From Anadara kagoshimensis (taxonomy: Eukaryota; Mollusca; Bivalvia; Arcoida; Arcidae), in assembly GCA_021292105.1 (NCBI GenBank), contig CM037864.1, forward strand, positions 9,588,898 through 9,652,897: DNA of 64,000 nt, in the 5' to 3' direction. Position 1 is the first letter of the stretch. Each line of letters opens with the position of its first letter. Positions 23,079 through 34,599 of this stretch are shown here, one piece after another. The position numbers and the translations under genes were made by a program. Below the pieces are notes generated by a model. The model was not told the DNA's origin. It did not search any database and was given only the letters and a program-made list of their open reading frames with translations.

Positions 23079-24671
23079 AAAAAAAAAACAAAAAAAAAAA
23101 AAACAAAAAAAAAAAAACAAGAGGCCCATGGGCCTTAACGCTCACCTGTGACCTTGACCTTTGAACCCATGAGCTTCATTCAAATATCAAAATGATAATT
23201 AGGCCAATATTCTAATATACATCCCTATACAAAAAGTTTATAGTTTTTGAGATAAATAATCATTTCAGTACTTGTTTGTATCTGTGACCTTGACATTTGA
23301 ACCCATGCCCTTCATTCATATATCAAAATTACCATTGTGCCAGTACCAACAATATTCTTAAATACATGCCTATACAAAAAGTTAATAGTTTTCAAGATAA
23401 TTAACCATTAGGTATTCATTCGCATCTGTGACCTTGACCTTTGAACCCATGACCTTCATTCATATCAAAATGATTATTAGGATAATACCTAAATATTCTA
23501 ATATACATGCCTATACAAAAAGTTTATAGTTTTTGAGATAAATAATCATTTCAGAACTTGTTCACATCTGTGACCTTGACCTTTGAACCCAAAACCTTCA
23601 TTCATATATCAAAATGGTTGTTAGGCTAATACCTACAATATTCTAATATACATGCATATACAAAAGTTAATAGTTTTCAAGATAATTAACCATTCAGGTA
23701 TTCATTCGCATCTGTGACCTTGACCTTTGAACCCATGACCTTCATTCATATATCAAAATGATCGTTAGGATAATACCTAAAATATTCTAATATACATGCC
23801 TATACAAAAAGTCTATAGTTTTTGAGATAAATAATCATTTCAGTACTTGTTTACATCTGTGACCTTGACCTTTGAACTCATGACCTTTATTCATATATCA
23901 AAATGACCATTGGGCCATTACCTACAATATTCTAATATACATGCCTATACAAAAAGTTCATAGTTTTGCAGATAATTAGCTATTTTGGTAAACTTGTACA
24001 TCTGTGACCTTGACCTTTGAACACATGACGTTAATAGTTATACCAAAATGATCGTCATGTCAATACCTACAATTAACCAAAAATCCTACGTCATTATCAC
24101 CAGAAATGTTTAAAAAATAGCATTTTTTATCAAAGGTCAAAAACTGGGACATGACCTTGACCTTGACATCAATCGGAAGAAAATCGCAAGACAAGATCAA
24201 CAGTGAAAACTCCATACAATTATCTTCAGCCATTATGAAGTTATAACAATAAATGTCTCATTTTAAAAATTACATAATTTTACGCAAAAAAACGCGTACC
24301 CTATTTTTCGTCCAATTTTCATGAAAAACACAATTTTAATGTATCTAGGTATCCTGAATCCAAAAATCTAATCAAAATTTGCCTGCACCTTTCGGTTTCA
24401 GAGAAGAAGATTTTTTTGTCTTTTGACTATTTATAGTAACGGCAGCCATATTGTTGGGCGTGGTCAAACCCCGAACACAATTTTAAAAGCCTGTTGCATA
24501 GGCATAATAATCACTAAGTTTCATCAAATTTGGCTTAGTAGTTTTGGAGGAGAAGATTAAAATGTAAAGTTTACGCACGACGCACGACGCACGACACACG
24601 ACGGACGACGGACGACGGACGGTGATAGATAGCAATAGCTCATCTGAGCCTTTTGGCTCAGCTCAGGTGAG

Positions 24672-24716
<45 letters not shown>
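23079..24716. mobile_element. Poly(A)-flanked repeat element with 144-bp tandem core
   Basis: It starts after an A-rich run with AAGAGGCCCATGGGCC and CGCTCACCTG, and ends with CTCAGGTGAGC before 40 or more A residues; CTCACCTG and CAGGTGAG form a short inverted pair. The core has about seven units (GTGACCTTGACC starts at about 23148, 23283, 23428, 23570, 23714, 23859 and 24003). A non-tandem tail follows with a CGACGGACGACG tract. No coding capacity. Confidence 0.75.
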
Positions 24717-24718
<2 letters not shown>

Positions 24719-25197
24719 AAAAAACCCCGTCAAAATCATATTTGGACCACTGGTTAATAATTATGAATCCCTGTAGCGGCACTGAAATACTGAAATAAAT
24801 GCCCAGTAGTGTGATTATAATGATTTTATGTCAGTTATGTCGACATTAGTATTTCAATAATAGAGGATAAAATTCCGATTTATGCTCTCCGCGTTCACTT
24901 GAAGAAATTACATCAACACACCATTGCAAACTGGAATTTCCGTTTGTGCCAAACTTAGAATTTAGAAATATTGGAGTTGATAAACAAAAACTGAACAGGA
25001 ATAAGTTTTGTTAGTCTCATGTGATTTGAAGGGATTAAAACGACCAAAGGTAGGTAACTCGAAATATTTTAATTTTCAATATTTACTGCTAACACAGCAC
25101 AGCATTGTGTAGAATACGCTTTTATATTCTATCTTTCTTCTCTTTATATAATTTTTGTTTTTGCAACTATTTCGAATGCACAAAAAAAATTTCTTTA

Positions 25198-25922
25198 AAC
25201 ATAGGCGTAGGAGGGTTTTTAATATTGGGGGGGGGGGGGGGGGGGCAAACCGAAGCTATGTCTATGTCGTGGCACGAAGCGGGGAGAGTATGAGAGGGGT
25301 GCTAAACCCCTCGCATAGGTGGGGGTGAAAATTTTCAAAACTAAGTCCTGTCTAGACGCATTTTCAATGTATTGTGCATCGTTTTGATAGGTTTAAAATA
25401 CTGTGATATCAAGGCAAGTTTATATAAAATAACCGTATGACACAAGTTCCATAATCACCCCTCCCATTGGAGATGGATATCAGAGGCTGATCCAGAATTT
25501 TAGAAAGGGGTCGTATAATGTGAGATTTTAAGGCTCGAACCTTCTAGGGGGGTTCGGGGGCATGCTCCCCCGGAAAAGTTTGAAAAATTGGCGCAAAACT
25601 CCTGCAATCTGGGCTGAACAATATGTATTATTAGCGACATAAGGAGGGGTGCCTATTCCCCCTACGCCCCCGCTGAATCCGCCACTGAATATGGGGTACC
25701 CCGGAAAATTTTGACGTCCTTCTACAAGTATAATGATGAAATTGATAATTGATTGGTTACCAAATGGACATTTCCTGTTAAACTTTTTGTTTTTGTTTTT
25801 TTTTTTTTTAGCATGACACAAAATTTCACACAATATATTGCGGGGGCCTGCCCCCCCCCCCTTCTCTGACATGGGGGGGGGGGGCGGCCCCCGCTGGCCC
25901 CCCCTGCTCCCACGCCTATGTT
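25198..25922. mobile_element. Possible non-autonomous element with ACATAGGCGT ends
   Basis: The left end reads AACATAGGCGTAGGAGG and the right end is its near complement (CCACGCCTATGTTAA). The interior holds G- or C-runs next to both ends and no coding region. Sequence around the ends is TTAA-like, which would fit a TTAA-target transposon, but the match is imperfect. Confidence 0.45.
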
Positions 25923-26089
25923 AAAAAAACACTTACTATAACAGATATTTTTGTTTATTCTCGTTTATGTATGGATTAATAATAATGCTATATTATTATA
26001 ATATTTAATATTTTTATTTATAAAATATGTTATTTTTCCTTAATTCTTTTGACTTTTTCGATTATTACTCTGACAGAATAAAAATCAAA

Positions 26090-26650
26090 CACGCTTATCC
26101 ATGTTCAAATCACAATCCAAAAAGTAAAAACTTAGAGAACTGACAAATTAAGTTTAACACGTGACCTGGGTTGATTGGTTGAATGTTGCTTAACGTCGCA
26201 TCAGCAATTTTTCAGCTATTCGCTACGAGAACTATTTTATTAATCTATGAACATTTTTTGTATGTATGTGAAGTGCGAGTGTGTTGTATGTGCTTGTACT
26301 AGTGCGCACTCAAGGCGACTTTAACGTGCTAGCTCACAGAGTCAGTACGCCGCAGACAAGCGTACCATCCCCCAGTCCATTATACTAATACCAGGTGAAT
26401 CAGTAAAGGCCATCAGGAAGGAAAATTCACTTTCCCACATGTGGTCTGAGCGGGACTAGAACTACTAGCGGTGAAAGACCCTGGATTCAATTAGACCAAC
26501 GCGGCTACACACATGACCAGGGTTGGGTATAGTTGGGTGCTATATAGATGAATAAGCACCTCCTCAGTTTTAGCTAGCTACACCCTCCTCGTGTGCAAAA
26601 ACAAATCGAAATGAACGGAACATGGAAGTATAGGACGACAAATATATTCA
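26090..26650. repeat. Family B repeat with a nested family 2 SINE
   Basis: The left part ends in CACGTGACCTGGG and the right part resumes with CACATGACCAGGG, enclosing a minus-strand family 2 SINE at 26165-26520. The near-identical flanks look like a target-site duplication of about 12 bp. Confidence 0.65.
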
Positions 26651-27274
26651 GGATAATTTTGAATACACGGACATCATACTTAAGCCTAGTATTGCAAAAT
26701 TCCCGAGTAACTGTTAAAAAATACCACTATTATATGTCTATTCATATATTTTATTAAACGTAAATCTTCAAAGAGTAATGCCTGGTAGGTTTAGCCAATT
26801 ATGTTGTTGGAAACAATAGCAGGGTCTGAAATATAGATATATACATATATAAGTAAAATAAAAACCTATAATCTCCGATTGATTGAAAACACCTGTTCAC
26901 CCCCCCTCTCTCTCTCTTTCTCTCTGTGAAAGTTAATATTTCTGAAATTCAAAAATATGTTTTGAAAAAAGATTTTCGTGCAAAAGCCATTCATCTTATT
27001 ACAAAAAGGGCTATATGTTCAACTTGCGCCCACAATCTACCGACAAAGGCCCGGAATTTCCATGACGCTGATTTGGTACCGTGATGGCGGCAAATGTCGG
27101 AACATAAAAGGCAAGGCTGGCGATACGTCAATTATTGCGTACATGCTTTACTAATATATCGGTTCAATATTTGTCAAAATTGATATAGATGTACAAGGTC
27201 ATGTTGTAACTCACATTTAAACATAAATACGTTTTTTTGTATATTTTAAGTTAACAAGGTTGATTGACCAAACT

Positions 27275-27280
27275 TTTATT
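27275..27280 (-). promoter_or_regulatory. Candidate polyadenylation signal for ShK gene A
   Basis: AATAAA on the minus strand about 125 bp past the read-through stop at 27405-27407. Confidence 0.4.
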
Positions 27281-27404
27281 TGGCGGAGGAGGTAAAATAG
27301 AAATGATTTAATGAATTATATTGGTCTTAAAAAACACAAATCAAATCAAATCATGCCATGTTTTGTCGTCAGTTTATCATTTGTTAATTGGTTAAACCAA
27401 GATA

Positions 27405-29779
27405 TTACGTTGAGAAGTGACAGTGTGACTTACCACAAAGACCGCAAAATTTGGCGCAATTTCTCCGGGCCCAATCGGGATATTGCATGCATGCTTTACT
27501 AGTAAACTGGTTACAATTAGTAATTTTGTCAAAACAGCTTGAAACACTTTGTACTTGACCTAAAAAAATTATAGAAAGTTATTTGTAAGAATAACTTGTA
27601 ACTATTCAGTCTGTTCCAATCGCTTTTGGTAACAGCACGGGTGTCATACTCTTTTCGGAACTCTACAGAGAGTGCCTTTAGCGTGCACTTAGATACAGAA
27701 CCTCATTCTCATCCGAAAGATTTCTATACTTTTTAAGCTTTTGTAGTTCTAATATGGACAGAAGGTGAAATCATCTGGAAAAAGTCCCCAGTGAAGTTCG
27801 ATTATCAACCCTTGCCTTCGAAAGCCAGTGACAGAACCACTCGGTCATGTCCACCCATTATAACTATTATTATAACCATTGATAGTAAAATTGATGGCTC
27901 AAGTATAAAACTTTAGATGGTTAAAACATTGCAAAAGTTGCCGAAAAATAACTAAATCCATTTATATATATCTTTAATAATCCAGATGTGGTGATCACTC
28001 TTCCTATGCACCCGGTCTCATTTCTCTGATGAAAGGGATTTTTTGTGTATAAAACTTTATATATAAGTTTAAAAGCTCTTACCTTGCTTTGCTTTTCCTA
28101 GTTACTTGCATCGAAATGTTTGTGTTCCAGTTTTGGGGTTGTAATTTGGATATGGACCGGTATGTTCGTATTTGTCTTTTAGGATTGCTATTTGGACATG
28201 GATCAGTATGATTTTGTTTGACTTTTGGATTGTGATTTGGACATGGATCAGTATGTTTGTGTGCGACTTTTTTGGAATTGCGATTTAGACATGGATCAGC
28301 ATGTTTGTTTTTTACTTTTGGGATGGCATTATTGACATCGATCAGTATGTTTGTGTTTCAATATCATTTACGCTTACCACTACAAAATCCGCAATACCCA
28401 GCACAATTATGTTTCGCCCAATCTGTATACGGTCCCTGACAGGCAGTTTTCCCGTAGTCGTGACAATTTGTTAATTTGTCCATGCAATTTGTATTAATCA
28501 CTGGCTTTGTAATTTGTTGTTGAGCTAGAAAATAGAAATCATTGCTGATAGAGGTCGTCCACCAGGGGCGGATCTAGGATTGTTTGAAAGGGAGGGTTGA
28601 GAATTATATCAATGCTAGGTGCGAGCGCCTGGTATACGCATTTTTAAACGGAAATTGTCGAGTTTTCAAAAACCTCGTATGTTTGTGTTTAGCTTTTGGG
28701 GTTGTAATTTGGATGAACTGGTTAGCTAGTGTTTGACTTTTGGGATTGTGATTTGGACATGAAACAGTAAGTTTGTAGTTGACTTTTGGATTGTGATTTG
28801 GACAGGTACCTATATGTCTGTGTTTGAGTTTTGGGATCGTGATTTGGATATGGACCGGTATGTTTGTGTTTGACTTTTGGGATCGTGATTTGGACATGGA
28901 CCTGTATGTCTGTGTTTAACTTTTTGGATGTGATTTGGATATAAACCCTTATGTTTATGTTCAACTTTTATGATTGTGGTTTGAGTGTGGACCGGTATGT
29001 TTGTGTTTGACTTTTGGGATTGTGATTTGGACATGGACCTGTATGTTTATGGTCAACTTTTTATATTGTGATTTGGGTATAGACCGGTATAGTATGTTTG
29101 TGTTTGACTTTTTGGATTGTAGTTTTGACCAAAAACCGGTGTGTTTATGTTCGACTTTTGGGATTGTGATTTGAAAATGGACCAGTGTGTTTGAGTTTGA
29201 CTTTTGGGATGCGATTTTACACATGGACCAGTATGAGTATGTTTACATTCGACTTTTGGGATTGGACCCTTGTGTTTGATTTTTTTCTTGCACTTACCAG
29301 TACAAAACCCGCAATACCCAGCACAATTATGTTTCGCCCATTCTGTATAAGATCCCTGACAGGCATATTTCCCGTAGTTATGACAATTTATTATTTTGTC
29401 CGTACAATACGTGTTTACTACTGGCTTTGTGACATATTGTAAAGCTAGAAAAAAGAAATAATTACTGATATAGGCCGTCCACGATCTAATAACAAAATAT
29501 ACAGCAAGTGTATTTTAATATTTTGGAAATTGTAACAAATAAAGCGTGAACCGGCGTGATTATACGCATACGGTAACACGCTTTATGTAAACAACATTGA
29601 CCTGTCCGTGTCCGCTTGACCTTAGATTTAAATATTTAATATATACGAGTAGGGATCGCACGTGTATATTTCGTTAATATGATGTGATCACAATCATGGG
29701 CAATGTGTAATAACTGTGAATCATAACTCTACCATGTATTGATGGACCCTCCTTTACTCCGTGAAATGTTGAATATGTC

Positions 29780-29819
<40 letters not shown>

Positions 29820-32800
29820 ATGAATTAAAAAAATAAAAAAATCCATACACATATAAGAGAACGACAATTGACAGTAATTGGCAATAATTGGACATAGAAT
29901 CTAGTGTTATTCAAAGTCGGGAGCTTTATAATTTGTGGTCTCAATATATATGGATTCTTTCTTGACTCTTTCTGTGGTGAATATTTACTGGTTGTGTTTA
30001 TATTACCAAGATATACCTGAAGATTTTTAACCACAATGAGCGAAAAAGCTTTCTAAATACAAAATGTATAAGATTAAATGAAACTTGTAATGCTCACTTC
30101 CGGTACAATAGCCACAATATGCTGGACAGTTTGTTTGTGCCCATGCCACATAAGGTTCATGGCATATATCTCCTGTACTGTTATATTTTGCACACAGCGT
30201 GGAATAGTCCTTGCACATACCGTTGGTTTGAGAGGTAGGTCTTGTAACAGCATTGGTGTAGACAACATGCGACTTGGTGGAAATAGTTGTTTGAGCTGAA
30301 GAAAAGAAAACCATACAAGTAAATGTTGTGATAGGCAAACAACATTGACCTGCCCGCTTGACCTTATCATGGGCCAGTACATTAATGTACAGGATAAACA
30401 GGTTAGTTTTTATTTCATCTGCATCATGGGGAACGCATATTTGTATGTAGAATCAATGGTCCAGTGGTTAAGACAGCAAGTAAATATTAACCTAAAGTTG
30501 GAAGCTTTGGGTCCAGAGATAAACTCTGTGCTTTGTATATGCATAACTGCGAATGACTACACTACCCATGTTTTGGATTGACTCTCGTTACAAGAGTCTC
30601 GTATATAGATATTTCTAATAAAAGGTCAAATACGCAGGTCATTCTTGTTTGTTTATACATTTCATACAGGCCCCGGTTTTACAATCATTTCTTAGCTAAG
30701 ATTTTCCATAACTTAAATTTAGTAAATTTTGGTAATCTCTTTTAGAAACTACTGAGGAATATTTTTGTCTAAACTAAATACAGTTGTTTAATCTAGAAAA
30801 TATCTTTAAATTGACACCTTAAATTCCTGTATATCTTAAAAAATAACAAAATTATGAAGATTTTGATTTTTGCAAGATTTAAGTTAAGGAAAATTTTAGC
30901 TAAGGAATGATTGTGAAACTGTTGCCAGGTATATATACAGGACTTAACAGTGTGATAAAATAGGTTATAAAGGATACCGACTTTTTACTCTGAATCCATA
31001 GACTCGTAATGATTCATTATTGCTCTCCCAAAGAAAGGAGAAAAATTGCATTTTTACGAGGTTTCATAAGACGTTTAGGGGTTTATAGGATTCGCTATGT
31101 TTGTCCACCTGTACGTCATATACGAATGTTCCTAATGAAAGTTCAAGCGGGGAAGACAATGTTGTTTGACCTATACACAATCGTACTACAGTCAAATCTG
31201 TCTATAAAGGCCACCCAAGGGAACTAGTAAAAGTGGTCTTAATAGACAGGTGGTCCTTATATATAAGTTCAAATAAAATGAATAAAAAACAATTGAAAAA
31301 CTGTTGGCCTTTATAAGCAGGTGGCCCTTATATAGAAGTAGCTTTTCAGACAGGCTGGGTTGTATATGAGAAAGTGGCATTGTTATTTTATTTTTAAATT
31401 TGAATAAATACTTACTACAGAATCCACAGAAATCGGCACAGTGTTGTTTTGCCCACACATGATATGGTCCATTACATATAGTTTTTTCGTACTGTTGACA
31501 ATTACCGATCTCGTCAGCACATGTTCCCGGGGATGGCGCAAGTGGTCCAGGAGTTGGGATTAAAACTGTGTCAACTTAAAAGTGAAGATAATATATGTTT
31601 TTAAAGTTCTATACAGCTGGTTTATTTTCATCTATAAATGCCTTTAAATTTATGCCAAATATTTTCCCCTTTTATAAGCTTTCTACCTCGATTTATCGTA
31701 AAAAAGCCTTTAAAACGTGAGGTCGCGGTGGCCTACAGGATCAGACGTCAGTCTTCAAATCCAGGGTCTCTCGCCATTGTGAGTCAGACCACATGTGAAA
31801 AAGTGAATTTTCCGTGTCATTTGCCTTAACTGGTTGACCCGGTGTCAGTATAATGTTACGGGGGGGGGGGGGTGGGACGCTTGTCTGCGGCGTACTGACT
31901 TGGCGAGCTAGCACCTTAAAGTCGCCCTTAGTGTGCGTTGGTACAAGGCAGACCATACAACAAATCGCACTTCACATGCATACACGAACTTGTTTATAGA
32001 TTAATCCATAAAGGGTAATAAAATAGTTCTCGTCGCGAATAGCTGAAAAATTGCTGATGTGACGTTAAGCAACATTCAACCAACCAACCAACCAACCCTT
32101 TAAAATGCCAAAAAAATAACTGAACAAATGATGTCGATATATTGAGGTTTTCCACAATCAACAATGGAGTTCGCCGGTGTACCACGTGATACCTTCTAAC
32201 GTGTCTGTGAAACGCTTGTTTCCAATGGACATGGAATCGCACAATATGACGTTTTCCCGTAAAAATGACGTTTTTCCGCGAATTTGTGACGTTGACGTTT
32301 TCAAAAATGTTCCTCATAAACGTTTAGAGGTATCGATCACGTGGTACGGCGGCGAACCCCATTTAGAAACTGCAATACATTTTGATCAAATTTTAAGAAA
32401 TATTTTTCGACATCGATGCAAGTATGTTTAACAATGGCCTGTCAAAAATATCTAATTTGATGGCTTCGTCTTCATGCAATTTGGACTGGCTATTGTTATT
32501 TACACTTGCATTGTAAAAAGAATTTCTTTAAATAGAAAATAGCAAAATACATAATCTATGTATTTAATTTTATTCTACCTCGACAACCGACGTCGAAATG
32601 ATGGCAGTGTCCACATAGATAAACGATTACAAATTAAAAATAGTTCTTCCACTCACCATAAGTTTTAATTATACTACTTCGAAAAATAAATCGCAATTTG
32701 ATGTAAAAATTAAACCGAGTATATTTATTAAATATTGAACTTGATAATAAAACGGAACATACGAAGGAATCTATTTGTGACTGTAATGTATTCATACGCG

Positions 32801-34563
32801 GTGATTTGCCATAACGGGTTAATGATGTATTTACACGATGTCGTCAATTAGTATTCATAATATTATGGCATTCATTTGCTCAATATTGCAATAGAAGGAA
32901 AGACAATAATAATTGTAAACATAAGAAATACATTACCACATAAACCGCAGAAATCTTTACAGTTAATTTCTGCCCATTCTTGATAGGTTCCGGTGCAAAT
33001 CTTTGACCCGTATGACACACAGTTACCAATCCTATCTTTACATGTTTCGATGGCGCCAGTTGTGGTATATATACCTGTACTTGTATTTGGTGGTGTGGTG
33101 GTTGTCACAGGTGGTGGTGTGGTTGTTATTGTGATTGTGGTACTCCGGACTGTACTTGATAGTACAACTGTGTAGACAAAGATGTTTTAAAGAGTTAAAC
33201 GTTGTCAATAAAATACACACAAACAATGTTATGTCCAAATCACAATCTCAAAGCATAATTTAAAATTTGAAGCTGATAAATTATGTTACGACGGAACTTT
33301 TACCAGGGAAGTAAGGTCGGATGTTCCAAAAAGGTAAACAACTCATTTTTAGCTAGCTACATCATCCACGTGTGTAATCAAAATTGGGAAATCCAATTAA
33401 GTAGCTTTAATACTGCCCATCTATTTACATCTTTACACGGATTCTAAAGTTCACAAAGCAATAAGGGACTTTGTGTTTTCCATTCCTATTTAGATAACTT
33501 ACATCAATGCGTCGCCAGTCATAAAATGTGACTGTAGACATTGAACCAACGCTATGTAATGAGGACGACAATGGGCAAAACTGTGACAATAGACATACGT
33601 TTTCAGGATCTTGTTTGAAGACTACGTGTGTAACAATGCCTAATGCAGTGCAGCGTCTAATGAAATCTAGCGTCTAATGTATTCCAGACTTCATTAGGCC
33701 TGCCTGTACTCCATTAGACGTCGAAATTACAGCGCCTAATGAAGTCTGGATTTCACGAGACGTTAACAATATCGACGCCTAATGAAATCCAAATACTGAG
33801 GCGCCAGACGAAACGTATTTTTGGTATTACAAAATACTGGAGCCTGAAGCCTTAATCTTTGGATTTATTATGCATCGAAATTGTTAACGCCTAAAAAAGT
33901 CTGGACCTTATTAGGCGTGAGATTTCATAAGGAGTCGCTACAAACGTGACTTTTGAATTGATCATTGATTTGCAAACCAATTATATGAACAAAAACTCAT
34001 AACACTAAACACACTTTTTATTATATATATCCGGTGTACGTCAATTGTAGGGAGTTGAGTGGAGTAGTCAAGTAATGCATTTAAGTCAAACGTATTACAT
34101 CTTTAGCTAGGTGATCAGTTCAGAAACCCTGGGTAAAGCCAGGTGCCAGGAGAAACAACCAACAGTAGGCATGCGAACTGGCTAATTTTCTCGTACTGCC
34201 CGAGTTATATAAGTTAAGCCAGTACTAAAACGCCACCGTCGTAGATAGTACCAGTTCCCTCCATTTGATTGCTCCAGATTAATCTCCCACAATACAGGGA
34301 ACCAGTAGTTCGGGAAAGTAAGACCTTTCTGCCATGCCCATGTGCATCTCAACGTCAATATTGTCTCTTGCTCCATTTTTTGTGAATCTTGCTAAAAGTA
34401 GCGTCATATAAATATATACCATTTTTGAATGTTCAAATGTATTTAATGATTAAACTTTATAGAACCTGGTATATGACAGTATGAAATAGAGTTATTCAGT
34501 CTTTATACTGTACTGTTACTTACGTGAAGTTGAACAAATTAACACTGTAGCTACCAGAAACAT
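27405..34563 (-). CDS. ShK gene A: secreted protein with Thr/Pro-rich linker and six ShK domains
   Basis: Exons in transcription order: 34524-34563, 32937-33167, 31416-31574, 30098-30295, 29298-29444, 28378-28524 and 27434-27559, continuing to a stop at 27405-27407. Every internal intron is phase 1 and the frame is open for 358 codons plus stop. A 13-residue leader is followed by a Thr/Pro-rich (probably O-glycosylated) linker and six ShK domains. Spacing is 6-7-11-3-2, except domain 3 (6-9-11-3-2) and domain 6 (6-7-10-3-2). Domains 1 and 2 match those of genes B and C; domains 4 and 5 resemble B/C domain 3. The cluster therefore grew by both gene and exon duplication. The protein is probably secreted; function is unknown. 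The last exon has a GTAAGT at its end, so splicing to an unseen exon is possible. Confidence 0.82.
27434..27559 (-). CDS. ShK gene A exon 7 (ShK domain 6)
   Basis: 126 bp, acceptor TTTTTAG. Six cysteines at spacing 6-7-10-3-2, with P-D-W-A-R-R in the core. Read-through past GTAAGT adds nine residues to a TAA at 27405-27407. Confidence 0.8.
28093..29285 (-). repeat. 46-bp minisatellite around ShK exons 5 and 6 of gene A
   Basis: Blocks at about 28130-28365 and 28670-29285 repeat a 40-46-bp unit whose minus-strand core is CATGTCCAAATCACAATCCC followed by AAAAGTCAAACACAAACATAC. This core equals the end of interspersed repeat family B. ShK exon 6 lies between the two blocks. Confidence 0.85.
28378..28524 (-). 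CDS. ShK gene A exon 6 (ShK domain 5)
   Basis: 147 bp, a close copy of exon 5; acceptor TTCTAG, donor GTAAGC. The same minisatellite follows its donor. Confidence 0.85.
29298..29444 (-). CDS. ShK gene A exon 5 (ShK domain 4)
   Basis: 147 bp, acceptor TCTAG, donor GTAAGT. Six cysteines at spacing 6-7-11-3-2. A 46-bp minisatellite starts about 10 bp past the donor. Confidence 0.85.
30098..30295 (-). CDS. ShK gene A exon 4 (ShK domain 3)
   Basis: 198 bp, acceptor CTTCAG, donor GTGAGC. Thr/Ser-rich lead-in and six cysteines at spacing 6-9-11-3-2 with Y-V-A-W-A in the core. No counterpart in genes B or C. Confidence 0.82.
30331..30655. mobile_element. MITE-A copy
   Basis: Ends GGCAAACAACATTGACCTG and, inverted, CAGGTCATTCTTGTTTG, about 325 bp apart, in the intron upstream of ShK domain 3 of gene A. 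Confidence 0.65.
30668..30930. repeat. Inverted-repeat element (ACAATCATTTCTTAGC ends)
   Basis: The left arm has CCGGTTTTACAATCATTTCT and AGCTAAGATTTTCC; the right arm is the complement, AAAATTTTAGCTAAGGAATG then TTGTGAAAC. Relatives at 21795-21900 and 42590-42655. Confidence 0.65.
31416..31574 (-). CDS. ShK gene A exon 3 (ShK domain 2)
   Basis: 159 bp, the same length as its B and C homologues; acceptor TTAAG, donor GTAAGT. Six cysteines at spacing 6-7-11-3-2. Confidence 0.85.
31718..32095 (+). mobile_element. tRNA-derived SINE, family 2
   Basis: Plus-strand copy: head GTCGCGGTGGCC, body ending in GACGTTAAGCAACATTCAAC, followed by (CCAA)n. It lies in intron 2 of gene A. Confidence 0.75.
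32160..32365. repeat. Palindromic element (GTTCGCCGGTGTACCACGTG ends)
   Basis: The left end GGAGTTCGCCGGTGTACCAC and the right end GTGGTACGGCGGCGAACCCC are inverted copies about 200 bp apart. A related pair is at 20850-21010. Confidence 0.7.
32937..33167 (-). CDS. ShK gene A exon 2 (Thr/Pro linker plus ShK domain 1)
   Basis: 231 bp, acceptor CACAG. About 28 residues rich in Thr and Pro precede six cysteines at spacing 6-7-11-3-2. The donor is GTAATG. Confidence 0.83.
33215..33440. repeat. Interspersed repeat family B copy
   Basis: Holds ATGTCCAAATCACAATC, the TTTTACCAGGGAAGTAAGG block and TAGCTAGCTACATC. Confidence 0.6.
34524..34563 (-). CDS. ShK gene A exon 1 (signal peptide)
   Basis: 40 bp: ATG then a hydrophobic stretch (F-L-V-A-T-V-L-I) and a phase-1 GTAAGT donor. 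The clearest leader of the three paralogues. Confidence 0.78.
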
Positions 34564-34599
34564 GGTTCTAAAATTGTCTATACAATGGGTCCTTATCAG

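Noticed and set aside
28604..29224. Lys/His/Pro/Ser-rich repetitive proteins on the minus strand
   Set aside because: Translation of the 46-bp minisatellite in several frames at once; intronic within ShK gene A.
34182..34376. Trp-rich 64-codon minus-strand frame as an extra exon of ShK gene A
   Set aside because: No cysteine pattern and no clear acceptor/donor pair in phase 1; exon 1 to 33167 joins without it.
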